Assembly: GCA_020047835.1 (NCBI GenBank) | Contig: JAIFNJ010000131.1 | Location: forward strand, 1-5,794 | Direction of reading: 5' to 3' | DNA length: 5,794 nt | Origin: Bacteroidota bacterium | GTDB taxonomy: Bacteria > Bacteroidota > Bacteroidia > Bacteroidales > SZUA-534 | Shown: in pieces, positions 1 to 5,794 of the stretch | Layout of the letters: each line of letters starts with the position of its first letter | Numbering within the stretch: the first letter of the stretch is position 1 | Program-made: the position numbers and the translations under genes | The notes under the pieces: model-generated | Told to the model about the DNA's origin: nothing | What the model saw: the letters and a program-made list of their open reading frames with translations, nothing else | The model's database searches: none

Positions 1-529
1 GAAAGGGGAACGCATTAATTGCCGCCATATACTTTTAAAGCCTAAGATTAGTCCTGATGAGAAAAAGAAAGCCAGGCAGCGCTTAGATAGTGTTCGGACT
101 CAAATTGTAACTAAGGAAATTACCTTCAAAGAAGGATGTTGGAAGTTTTCAGAAGATGAAGATACGCGATTGAATGGAGGCATAATTATTAACCCACAAA
201 CAGGAAATTCAAAATGGGAGGCAGGTCAATTGGAACCAAAGCTGGCGAATGCTATTCAGGATTTGAAGGTAGGTGAAATATCTACTCCTTTTGAAACAGT
301 AGATGCTTCGGGTCAAACGGTATATAAAATAGTATTGCTGAAAACAAAAACTGAAGCACATGTTGCCAATTTAAAAGATGATTATCAGCGGATACAAGAT
401 TTGGCCTTAGAAAAGAAAAAAACCACTTTCGTTGATGATTGGGTTTCGAAAAAAGTTAAAAGTACATACTTACGAATCGACGATGATTATAAAAAGTGTG
501 CGTTTAAAAATCCTGTTTGGAACAAATAA
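1..529 (+). CDS. SurA/PpiC-type peptidyl-prolyl cis-trans isomerase, C-terminal part (5' truncated by window)
   Basis: The reading frame is open from base 2, so this is the 3' end of a longer gene; 175 residues are visible. A TTG at 170 could be taken for a start, but the frame upstream is clearly coding, so it is internal. Visible residues 5-114 form a parvulin (rotamase) domain: RHILL at 8-12, the SEDE segment at 50-53, NGG at 58-60, LKVGEIS at 88-94 and a closing YKIVLL strand at 108-113. A charged helical tail follows (120-150), ending in the VKSTYLRIDDD segment typical of Bacteroidota SurA-like proteins. Family members usually carry a signal peptide and two parvulin domains; this would be the second. 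By family knowledge they act in the periplasm as chaperone/prolyl isomerases for outer-membrane proteins. The gene lies 6 nt before the MoxR gene, suggesting co-transcription. The family call is firm; the exact SurA role is inferred. Confidence 0.92.
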   Translation, partial: KGERINCRHILLKPKISPDEKKKARQRLDSVRTQIVTKEITFKEGCWKFSEDEDTRLNGGIIINPQTGNSKWEAGQLEPKLANAIQDLKVGEISTPFETVDASGQTVYKIVLLKTKTEAHVANLKDDYQRIQDLALEKKKTTFVDDWVSKKVKSTYLRIDDDYKKCAFKNPVWNK

Positions 530-535
530 TCACTT

Positions 536-1516
536 ATGGTAAAATACAATAATGATGTGGAAGCGGTAGATGCCTTAAAGGTTTCTTTTGATGCTTTGAT
601 GAATGAAGTTAAAAAAGTAATCATTGGGCAAGATGAAATTGTTAAAAGCACCCTCATCTCAATTTTTAGCGGCGGTCATTGTTTACTTATTGGAGTGCCC
701 GGATTAGCAAAAACTTTATTGGTGAACACTATTGCACAGTCGCTGGGATTGCAATACAAGCGCATCCAGTTTACACCCGATTTAATGCCTTCGGATATTA
801 TTGGAGCAGAAATTCTAAACGAAAAGCGTGAATTTCAATTTGTGAAAGGCCCTTTGTTTGCTAACATTATTCTGGCCGACGAAATAAACAGAACACCTCC
901 AAAAACACAATCGGCTTTGTTGGAAGCCATGCAGGAGAAATCGGTAACTACCGGAGGAGTAACTCATACATTGCAGGAGCCCTTTTTTGTTTTAGCTACC
1001 CAAAACCCTATTGAGCAGGAAGGTACTTATCCACTTCCTGAAGCTCAGCTGGATAGGTTTATGTTTAATATTTGGCTTGATTATCCTTCAATGGAAGATG
1101 AAATTTCCATTGTTTCCGAAACCACCTCTAATATAAAGAAAGAGGTTAAGCAAATGCTTCAGGCCAATGAAATACTTTATTTCCAGAACCTAATACGTAA
1201 AATACCGGTTAACGATAATGTTTTGCGTTATGCCGTGAGCCTTGTTGCTAAAACAAGGCCAAATAGCCCACATTCGTTGCCAATTACAAACCAGTATGTT
1301 AATTGGGGTGCTGGTCCAAGGGCCTCTCAGTTTTTAATTTTAGGAGCTAAGGCTCATGCTGCTGTTTCCGGGAAATATTCTCCCGACATTGACGATGTAA
1401 AAAAGGTGGCATTTCCCATTTTGCGGCATCGAATTGTTCGGAATTATAAAGCGGAAGCTGAAAATATAACTGTTGACGATTTGATTCAGAAAATTATTGA
1501 TAGCCAGACCTATTAA
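536..1516 (+). CDS. MoxR-family AAA+ ATPase
   Basis: A complete 326-residue protein of normal length for MoxR ATPases. It shows Walker A GVPGLAKT at residues 53-60, Walker B IILADE at 111-116 followed by the family segment INRTPPKTQSALLEAMQE, sensor 1 ATQNP at 154-158, the YPLPEAQLDRF block with the likely arginine finger R174, and a sensor-2 region GPRAS at 260-264. The preceding gene's stop codon is in the same frame at 527-529, and ATG 536 is the first start after it, so the start is well constrained. No Shine-Dalgarno site is visible, as is usual in this phylum. MoxR proteins are cytosolic chaperone-like ATPases thought to help mature protein complexes, usually encoded beside DUF58 and VWA (BatA/BatB) genes. 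None of those is here; the neighbours are a SurA-like isomerase and an OstA-like protein. The family is certain; the client is unknown. Confidence 0.97.
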   Translation: MVKYNNDVEAVDALKVSFDALMNEVKKVIIGQDEIVKSTLISIFSGGHCLLIGVPGLAKTLLVNTIAQSLGLQYKRIQFTPDLMPSDIIGAEILNEKREFQFVKGPLFANIILADEINRTPPKTQSALLEAMQEKSVTTGGVTHTLQEPFFVLATQNPIEQEGTYPLPEAQLDRFMFNIWLDYPSMEDEISIVSETTSNIKKEVKQMLQANEILYFQNLIRKIPVNDNVLRYAVSLVAKTRPNSPHSLPITNQYVNWGAGPRASQFLILGAKAHAAVSGKYSPDIDDVKKVAFPILRHRIVRNYKAEAENITVDDLIQKIIDSQTY

Positions 1517-1578
1517 TGGTAAATAATCGGGTAGTTTCTTTACGGAATTAGAGCTTTGTTGGGATTTGATGCTGTTGA

Positions 1579-3171
1579 ATGGGAAAATTTATTGTAATAT
1601 ATCTTCTATTTAGTTGGATGCTGATTCTTCAGCCATCCGGTCTTCAAGCGCAAAAATCTTCGAAAATAGAAATAAAACACGCTGATTTTTTACGTTCCGA
1701 TAAGAAAATAAGGGAAGGGGCAAGGCGTTTAGTTGGCAATGTGATGTTTTGGCAAGACAGCACCATTATGGAGTGCGATAGTGCCTATTTTATGGGCGAA
1801 AAGAACTGGTTTGAGGCTTACGGAAAAGTTCATTTGTACAAAAAGGGCGACAGCAAATTGGATGTGCGAAGCAATTTTTTGAGGTATAACGGCAATACAA
1901 AAATGGCTTATTTCCGCAGAAATGTGGTTTTGCGCGATACCCAAGTTGTTATGTATACTGATTCCCTCGATTATGATATTCGTAATGATATTGGATATTA
2001 CCTCGATAATGCTCAGATAGTTGATAGTGCTACCACGCTAACCAGCAAAAAAGGGTATTATTATCACAAGAAACAAGCAATTTACTTCAAAGAAAAGGTA
2101 GTGGTTAATCAGAATAAGGGCGAATATCAAATGTACACCGATGCCCTGAAATATGATACCAAATCGAAAGTTACTTTTTTTTATGGACCTACTGAGTTTT
2201 ACAACGATTCAAATTATATGTATGCCGAATTTGGTTATTACAAGACCAAACAAAACAAAGCATTGTTTAAAAATAATGCCTTTTATTCAAATCCTAAGCA
2301 AAGTATAAGGGCCGATAGTTTGTTTTACGATCGGGATAAAGAGCACGGCATTGCCTTTTCAAATGTGGTGGCAACCGATACCGCTCAAAATATTATTGTA
2401 AAAGGTAATTACTTAGAGGTTTTTAAGGAAACTGAGAGTTTTTTTGTTACCGATAGTGCGCTCCTGATGAGTGTTATGCAAGGGGATACAGTTTACCTTC
2501 ATGCCGATACGCTGTATGCCAACTACGATACTACCAATACGTATCGAATATTCAGAGCCTACCATCATGTAAAAATATTTAAATCGAATTTTCAGGCAAA
2601 AACCGATAGTTTGTACTTTTCGATGGCCGATTCCATTATCCGGTTTTATGGCTCACCGATTTTATGGGCGGAACAAAACCAGATTACTTCCAGTTATATT
2701 GAAGCTTTTGTGGTAAATGAAAAGCTCGAACGATTTAAATTATACAATGGAGGACTAATAGTTTCAATGGAAGACAGTCTACATTTTAATCAGATTAAAG
2801 GTACTGAAATGACCGGGTACTTAAAAAACAATCAATTATCAAAAATTGATGTCTATAAAAAGAGTGAAACCATTTATTTCCCTTCCGATGAATTTGGAAT
2901 TATAGGCGTTAATAAAAGTCAAAGTACCAATATATCATTAATACTTAAGAATAATAAAATTAGCCGCATTATCTATCGCAGTGAATATGAAGGTGCCATG
3001 CATCCGATGGATGAATTATCAAAGAGCGAAATGAAAGTTTCAAATTTTGTTTGGTATAATGATTGGCGTCCAACGGTTCCAACCGATGTTTTTATTTGGG
3101 AAGGAAATACCCAACCATTAAAGGAGAAAGAACTGAGAAGGAAGGGAATAATTGATTCACAGGAAGAATAA
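1579..3171 (+). CDS. OstA/LptA-like protein, secreted (OstA-like_N domain)
   Basis: A complete 530-residue protein. ATG 1579 directly follows an in-frame TGA (1576-1578), which fixes the start. Residues 1-24 are a signal peptide (K3, hydrophobic 4-17, likely cleavage LQA|Q at 24/25). The mature part matches Bacteroidota OstA-like proteins: VGNVMFWQDSTIMECDSAYF near 52-71, FEAYGKVHLY near 78-87 and a repeating [A/T]-D-[S/T/A]-L-x-Y motif at 127, 187, 245, 309 and 342. With the intervening units, this gives about ten beta-rich repeats of ~30 residues between 66 and 360. The C-terminal third (IKGTEMTGY at 406-414, then TIYFP and ISRIIY) is also typical of the family. LptA/OstA proteins form a periplasmic beta-jelly-roll bridge carrying LPS to the outer membrane; no LptD barrel domain is present here. 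It follows the MoxR gene by 62 nt with no clear promoter and ends just before a hairpin terminator. Function is inferred from family. Confidence 0.9.
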   Translation: MGKFIVIYLLFSWMLILQPSGLQAQKSSKIEIKHADFLRSDKKIREGARRLVGNVMFWQDSTIMECDSAYFMGEKNWFEAYGKVHLYKKGDSKLDVRSNFLRYNGNTKMAYFRRNVVLRDTQVVMYTDSLDYDIRNDIGYYLDNAQIVDSATTLTSKKGYYYHKKQAIYFKEKVVVNQNKGEYQMYTDALKYDTKSKVTFFYGPTEFYNDSNYMYAEFGYYKTKQNKALFKNNAFYSNPKQSIRADSLFYDRDKEHGIAFSNVVATDTAQNIIVKGNYLEVFKETESFFVTDSALLMSVMQGDTVYLHADTLYANYDTTNTYRIFRAYHHVKIFKSNFQAKTDSLYFSMADSIIRFYGSPILWAEQNQITSSYIEAFVVNEKLERFKLYNGGLIVSMEDSLHFNQIKGTEMTGYLKNNQLSKIDVYKKSETIYFPSDEFGIIGVNKSQSTNISLILKNNKISRIIYRSEYEGAMHPMDELSKSEMKVSNFVWYNDWRPTVPTDVFIWEGNTQPLKEKELRRKGIIDSQEE

Positions 3172-3207
3172 AAAAAGCCGACCTTTAAAGATCGGCTTTC
3201 TGCTTTT
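3171..3207. terminator. Shared bidirectional intrinsic terminator
   Basis: An 8-bp stem, AAAGCCGA (3174-3181) with TCGGCTTT (3192-3199), continues after one C-A mismatch into a c-g/ttt-aaa inner helix. It starts right behind the OstA-like stop codon and lies 19 nt beyond the stop of the leftward DUF2795 gene. Read leftward, the stem ends in a run of seven U (3176 to 3170), a classic terminator. Read rightward, the tail is weaker (UUUCUGCUUUU). It separates the two convergent transcription blocks. Confidence 0.85.
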
Positions 3208-3218
3208 AAAATGCTTTA

Positions 3219-3440
3219 TTAATACTCATCTTCATTAAAGAAGAAATCATCCTTACTTGGATAGTCTGGCCAGATATCATCAATGCTTTCATAAATATCG
3301 CCCTCATCTTCAATCTCCTGAAGATTTTCAATAACTTCAAGAGGTGCACCTGAACGGATGGCAAAGTCAATCAGTTCCTCTTTTGTGGCTGGCCATGGAG
3401 CGTCTTCTAATTTCGAAGCTAATTCAAGTGTCCAATACAT
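3219..3440 (-). CDS. DUF2795 family small acidic protein
   Basis: A 73-residue protein of a short, strongly conserved Bacteroidota form that I recognise as DUF2795. It begins MYWTLELASKLEDAPWPATK, continues with a helical segment LIDFAIRSGAPLEVIENLQ (residues 23-41), and ends in an acidic tail with IWPDYP (56-61) and FFFNEDEY (66-73). It has 22 Asp/Glu against 4 Lys/Arg, a net charge near -18. No signal peptide or membrane segment is visible, so it is probably cytosolic. An in-frame TAA lies four codons before ATG 3440, so the start is fixed. A candidate -7 element lies about 40 nt upstream, and the gene ends at the shared terminator, so it may be transcribed alone. No function is established to my knowledge; I offer none. 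Confidence 0.9.
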   Translation of the reverse strand: MYWTLELASKLEDAPWPATKEELIDFAIRSGAPLEVIENLQEIEDEGDIYESIDDIWPDYPSKDDFFFNEDEY

Positions 3441-3480
3441 AATATATAGTTTTTAATTACCGTTGTTTTTCAAAATTTTG

Positions 3481-3488
3481 CAAATATA
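3481..3488 (-). promoter_or_regulatory. Candidate Bacteroidota -7 promoter element for the DUF2795 gene
   Basis: Read leftward, the sequence is TATATTTG, matching the Bacteroidota -7 consensus TAnnTTTG, about 40 nt before the DUF2795 start. I see no TTG/TTTG -33 element 19-21 nt further upstream, and the surrounding sequence is a TATATA run in which a chance match is easy. This is a weak call. Confidence 0.4.
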
Positions 3489-3491
3489 TAT

Positions 3492-3512
3492 AAAAAAAAT
3501 CCATATTAGGAT
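3492..3512 (-). terminator. Weak terminator at the end of the cobalamin adenosyltransferase gene
   Basis: Read leftward, a short ATCC / GGAT stem with a 6-nt loop (3499-3512) spans the stop codon and is followed by a run of eight T (3499 to 3492). The U tract is good but a 4-bp stem is marginal, so read-through into the DUF2795 gene is plausible. Confidence 0.25.
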
Positions 3513-4054
3513 CGCGGTTTCCATGGAATTTCATCAATTTTTAAATCTTTTGTGAGTTTGCGTGATAATACAAAATAATAATCCGATAACCGGTTCAAGT
3601 ATTTCACTACCAATTCGCACGGTGCTTCTTCATGGTGAACTTTTAAGGCAAGCCTCTCGCATCGGCGGCAAATTGTTCGGGCAACATGGCAGTATGAAAT
3701 GGTAGGATGGCCTCCCGGTAGCAGGAAATGAGTGAGTGAAGGCAAGTCTAATTCCATTTGGTCTATCTCCTTTTCAATAGCAAACACATCATTTTCGGTA
3801 ATAAAAGGTAGTTTAAAATCGCAATCAATGCAATCAGCAGCAAGCAATGTAGCTGCAGTCATCAATCGGTCCTGAACTTCCAGTAAAAAGGCTTTTATCC
3901 GCGTATCGGTAACATGGTCGTAAAGTAGCCCATTAAAGGCCATCAATTCGTCGACTGAACCATAGGCTTCAATCCGAGTATGGTACTTTGGAACTCTTTT
4001 GCCACTTATTAAAGAGGTAGTGCCATTGTCCCCTGTTTTTGTATAAACTTTCAT
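3506..4054 (-). CDS. PduO-type ATP:cob(I)alamin adenosyltransferase
   Basis: A complete 182-residue protein, normal length for the PduO/MMAB family (PF01923 fold). It transfers the adenosyl group of ATP to cob(I)alamin, giving adenosylcobalamin, the cofactor of enzymes such as methylmalonyl-CoA mutase. Motifs in order: the ATP-binding loop TKTGDNGTTSL (5-15), RIEAYGSVDEL (27-37), LPGGH (112-116), the helix ARTICRRCER (125-134) with the conserved RR and ER, and NRLSDYYFVLSR (154-165). It has two CxxC pairs, C75/C78 and C129/C132, plus C122 and C146. In the family sequences I remember, the position of C132 is usually alanine (CRRAER). ATG 4054 is preceded by AAGGA at 6-nt spacing, supporting the start. 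It lies 78 nt downstream of the ABC ATPase gene with no clear promoter between them. The enzyme class is firm; any role for the cysteines is speculative. Confidence 0.95.
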   Translation of the reverse strand: MKVYTKTGDNGTTSLISGKRVPKYHTRIEAYGSVDELMAFNGLLYDHVTDTRIKAFLLEVQDRLMTAATLLAADCIDCDFKLPFITENDVFAIEKEIDQMELDLPSLTHFLLPGGHPTISYCHVARTICRRCERLALKVHHEEAPCELVVKYLNRLSDYYFVLSRKLTKDLKIDEIPWKPRS

Positions 4055-4060
4055 TGTTAG

Positions 4061-4065
4061 TCCTT
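4061..4065 (-). promoter_or_regulatory. Shine-Dalgarno-like site for the adenosyltransferase gene
   Basis: Read leftward, AAGGA lies 6 nt before ATG 4054. It stands out because the other complete genes in this window show no such site and Bacteroidota rarely depend on one. It supports the chosen start, though a chance match is possible. Confidence 0.45.
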
Positions 4066-4132
4066 TATATTATCCGTGACTCAATTTAATGAGCCTTTAC
4101 TTTATGTATAAGAGATTCTCGGTAGTGCTTCT

Positions 4133-4816
4133 TTAAAGAGCATAATCATGCTCAATCAATCCGTCGCGCAGCCTTACAATCCGTTTTGCATGTTTGGCAA
4201 TATCTTCTTCGTGCGTAACCAAAACGATTGTATGGCCTTTTTGATGCAATTCGTTCAATAAACGCATAATCTCGTTCGATGTTTTAGAATCCAAATTACC
4301 GGTTGGTTCGTCAGCTAAAATAATGGATGGTTTGTTAACCAATGCGCGGGCAATGGCGACCCGCTGTCGCTGACCTCCCGACATTTCATTGGGTTTATGT
4401 TCCATCCGGTCCGATAGCCCAACTTGCCTGAGAGCTTCAATGGCTAATTCATAGCGCAAGTTTCGGTTTATTCCTGCATAAATTAAAGGAACCGTAACAT
4501 TTTCTAGGGCATTATAACGGTGCAATAGATTGAAGGTTTGAAAAATGAAGCCAATTTCCTTATTCCGAATAGAAGCCAGGTTGTCATCATCCAAACTACT
4601 TACATCGCGGCCATTGAGCCAGTAAGTTCCCTTCGATGGGGTATCGAGGCATCCAATGATGTTCATAAGTGTTGATTTACCCGAACCCGATGGACCCATT
4701 ATGGCAACAAATTCCCCTTTTCTAATTTTCAAATCAACACCAGCCAATGCATTAACCTCTTGGTTTCCGACCTGATATATTTTTTTTATTTCTTGAATAT
4801 CAATTACGTATTCCAT
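4133..4816 (-). CDS. ABC transporter ATP-binding protein, LolD/MacB type
   Basis: A complete 227-residue nucleotide-binding subunit. It shows Walker A GPSGSGKST at 41-49, the Q-loop FQTFNLL at 92-98, signature MSGGQRQR at 145-152 (Met for the usual Leu), Walker B IILADE at 165-170, D-loop NLDS at 174-177 and H-loop H202. The block GFIFQTFNLLHRYNALENV and the ending after an IVRLRDGLI strand place it in the LolD/MacB/FtsE-like (MacB_PCD partner) group, which powers lipoprotein release, peptide or drug export, or mechanotransmission. No FtsX/MacB-like permease is encoded in the window, so the substrate cannot be inferred. ATG 4816 starts the protein just before the conserved aromatic N-terminal strand, and a good promoter sits about 33 nt upstream. 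The next gene downstream, the adenosyltransferase, may be co-transcribed. Confidence 0.95.
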   Translation of the reverse strand: MEYVIDIQEIKKIYQVGNQEVNALAGVDLKIRKGEFVAIMGPSGSGKSTLMNIIGCLDTPSKGTYWLNGRDVSSLDDDNLASIRNKEIGFIFQTFNLLHRYNALENVTVPLIYAGINRNLRYELAIEALRQVGLSDRMEHKPNEMSGGQRQRVAIARALVNKPSIILADEPTGNLDSKTSNEIMRLLNELHQKGHTIVLVTHEEDIAKHAKRIVRLRDGLIEHDYAL

Positions 4817-4848
4817 GATTTGGTATTTAAGATACTTAGATAGAAACG

Positions 4849-4880
4849 CAAAAGTAGTTTATAAATCTGTGAGACTTCAA
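4849..4880 (-). promoter_or_regulatory. Bacteroidota-type promoter for the ABC ATPase gene
   Basis: Read leftward, TACTTTTG at 4856-4849 is a full match to the -7 consensus TAnnTTTG, and TTG at 4880-4878 lies 21 nt upstream, as expected for the -33 element. Transcription would begin near 4843, giving a leader of about 26 nt before ATG 4816. Confidence 0.65.
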
Positions 4881-4902
4881 TTTTGAGAAACAAAAATGTT
4901 TA

Positions 4903-4934
4903 GTCGAACTGATCCCGAGCGCAGTCGAGGGATC
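4903..4934. repeat. Short palindromic, dispersed-repeat-like element
   Basis: Perfect 6-bp arms GATCCC (4911-4916) and GGGATC (4929-4934) flank the core GAGCGCAGTCGA (4917-4928). An alternative fold pairs ACTG (4908-4911) with CAGT (4922-4925). A core of the form GAGCGmAGTCGAr between complementary arms resembles small intergenic repeats I recall as common in Bacteroidota genomes; only one copy is in view, so that is from memory. The element is more GC-rich than its surroundings. The rest of the 4817-5043 gap holds a promoter near 4849-4880 and, from 4935 to 5043, no gene or RNA that I can see. Confidence 0.5.
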
Positions 4935-5043
4935 TTATGGGTTATATTCCTGGCAGCTTGCTATTATGTTAATTGGATTTCTTCTATTTTATACCTCGAC
5001 AGCTATGTTGCGAAGTAGTTGATTTGAATGGCATATCGGTAGA

Positions 5044-5794
5044 TTAATATCTTATTTTGAAATGTTGCTTGGTAAGCTCTTTCTTGAAGAAAACCAAGCC
5101 CATAAAAAACAAATCGATGGTCACCTTTACTTCCGGGTTTAGCTTTATTTGTTCCCAGGCCAATTCCATTTCAGCATTATGGTGTATGTCGTCGAATACA
5201 AAAAGAGAATTGTTGTGTTTTTTCTGCAAACATAAATTGAAATAAGCAACAGTGGGTTCTTTTTTATGATTGCCATCAAAAAACACCAAATCAAGAGTTT
5301 CCATAGAATTAATCACTTGGGGTAAGGTTTGGCTGAACTCACCAGTTAGTAATTCTATATTGTTTAAATTTAGCGACTCAAAAGTGTTTTTCGCGATTTT
5401 TGAAATCTCTGGACATCCTTCCAATGTGATAACCTTGGATTCAGGATTCCCTTTTGCCAGATAGCTAGCTGTGATTCCCAATGATGTTCCTATTTCAAGG
5501 ATTTTCTTGAATTGAAAATGATTCACCAACCGGAATAAAAGTTGGGCCTGTCGGGGAGGTTTGAGTGAATGGTTTGCAATTTCTTTAATTTTTCGTTGTG
5601 GCATTTTAGAAACAAAACCACCGGAACCTAAATCGGTTACTACAATAATATGTTGGTTTTTAAGAAGGTTACTTCTTTGTTTTTCGATATGGCGGAAGCA
5701 AGCTTGTTTTTTGTTTTTACCAATAACCTGTGTAACTAAATTAAAAACAAAAGGTGAATGTATCCCAAAGCCTCTTTTCCCTTGGGCTGCAATA
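5044..5794 (-). CDS. Class I SAM-dependent methyltransferase (5' end outside window)
   Basis: The frame is open to the right edge; 249 residues are visible. A Met at 5604 could be mistaken for the start, but the 63 codons before it continue the same protein with GFGIHSPFVFNLVTQVI (visible residues 8-24), a segment characteristic of this Bacteroidota methyltransferase group. Probably only about ten to twenty N-terminal residues are missing. The Rossmann domain follows: motif I ILEIGTSLGITASYLA (98-113), the acidic end of beta-2 in ITLEG (122-126), LDLVFFDGNHKKEPT (167-181) and FVFDDIHH (198-205), then a final VTIDLFFMGLVFF beta hairpin. It resembles O-methyltransferase-like proteins (Methyltransf_24 type); no signal peptide or membrane segment is visible. 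The methyl acceptor is unknown. The 227 nt between its stop and the ABC gene, with a promoter inside, argue for separate transcription. Confidence 0.9.
   Translation of the reverse strand, partial: IAAQGKRGFGIHSPFVFNLVTQVIGKNKKQACFRHIEKQRSNLLKNQHIIVVTDLGSGGFVSKMPQRKIKEIANHSLKPPRQAQLLFRLVNHFQFKKILEIGTSLGITASYLAKGNPESKVITLEGCPEISKIAKNTFESLNLNNIELLTGEFSQTLPQVINSMETLDLVFFDGNHKKEPTVAYFNLCLQKKHNNSLFVFDDIHHNAEMELAWEQIKLNPEVKVTIDLFFMGLVFFKKELTKQHFKIRY

Noticed and set aside
170..172. TTG as start of the first gene
   Set aside because: Coding continues upstream to the window edge with the RHILL segment of the same parvulin domain.
1517..1578. Possible promoter before the OstA-like gene
   Set aside because: Only partial matches such as GAGCTTTG are present, with no paired -33 element; co-transcription with the MoxR gene is simpler.
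1729..1944. Leftward open frame of 71 codons
   Set aside because: It lies wholly inside the OstA-like gene on the opposite strand and its translation shows no domain; the forward frame has a signal peptide and family motifs.
4055..4132. Possible promoter or terminator between the ABC ATPase and the adenosyltransferase
   Set aside because: No TAnnTTTG match is present, and the palindromes (CTTTAAAG; CTCA/TGAG) are too short to support a terminator.
4935..5043. Possible small gene or RNA between the repeat and the methyltransferase
   Set aside because: Open frames on both strands are very short (for example a 10-codon leftward one) and no tRNA-like or riboswitch-like fold is evident by eye.
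5057..5464. Two rightward open frames (5057-5245 and 5270-5464)
   Set aside because: Both lie antisense inside the methyltransferase gene, whose leftward frame carries clear SAM-binding motifs; their translations look like no protein family.

Overview
The window reads as chromosomal DNA from a member of the Bacteroidota. The evidence is AT-rich sequence, genes mostly lacking Shine-Dalgarno sites, a -7 element of the Bacteroidota type (TAnnTTTG) before the ABC gene, and several proteins in forms I know from that phylum: the two-domain SurA-like isomerase tail, the OstA-like protein, the short acidic DUF2795 protein and the HSPF-type methyltransferase. I cannot name a genus. The left half is transcribed rightwards and the right half leftwards, and the two meet at a shared terminator near 3174-3199.

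Rightward block (1-3171): the C-terminal part of a periplasmic SurA/PpiC-type peptidyl-prolyl isomerase (5' end outside the window), then a MoxR-family AAA+ ATPase 6 nt later, then after 62 nt a secreted OstA/LptA-like protein built from about ten ~30-residue beta repeats. The first and third genes point to outer-membrane biogenesis (beta-barrel folding and LPS transport). The MoxR ATPase between them has none of its usual VWA/DUF58 partners in view.

Leftward block (5794-3219, in transcription order): a class I SAM-dependent methyltransferase that runs off the right edge; a 227-nt intergenic stretch holding a dispersed-repeat-like palindrome and a good Bacteroidota promoter; a LolD/MacB-type ABC ATPase; a PduO-type cob(I)alamin adenosyltransferase with two CxxC pairs; and a 73-residue strongly acidic DUF2795 protein. 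These look like ordinary housekeeping genes, and the functional link among them is weak. The ATPase and the adenosyltransferase may share a transcript (78-nt gap, no clear promoter between them).

I see no RNA genes, CRISPR array, insertion sequence, phage gene or defence system. No gene-free stretch exceeds 300 nt. I found no convincing new system. The points most worth a second look are the MoxR placement, the CxxC pairs in the adenosyltransferase and the small palindromic repeat near 4903-5003.
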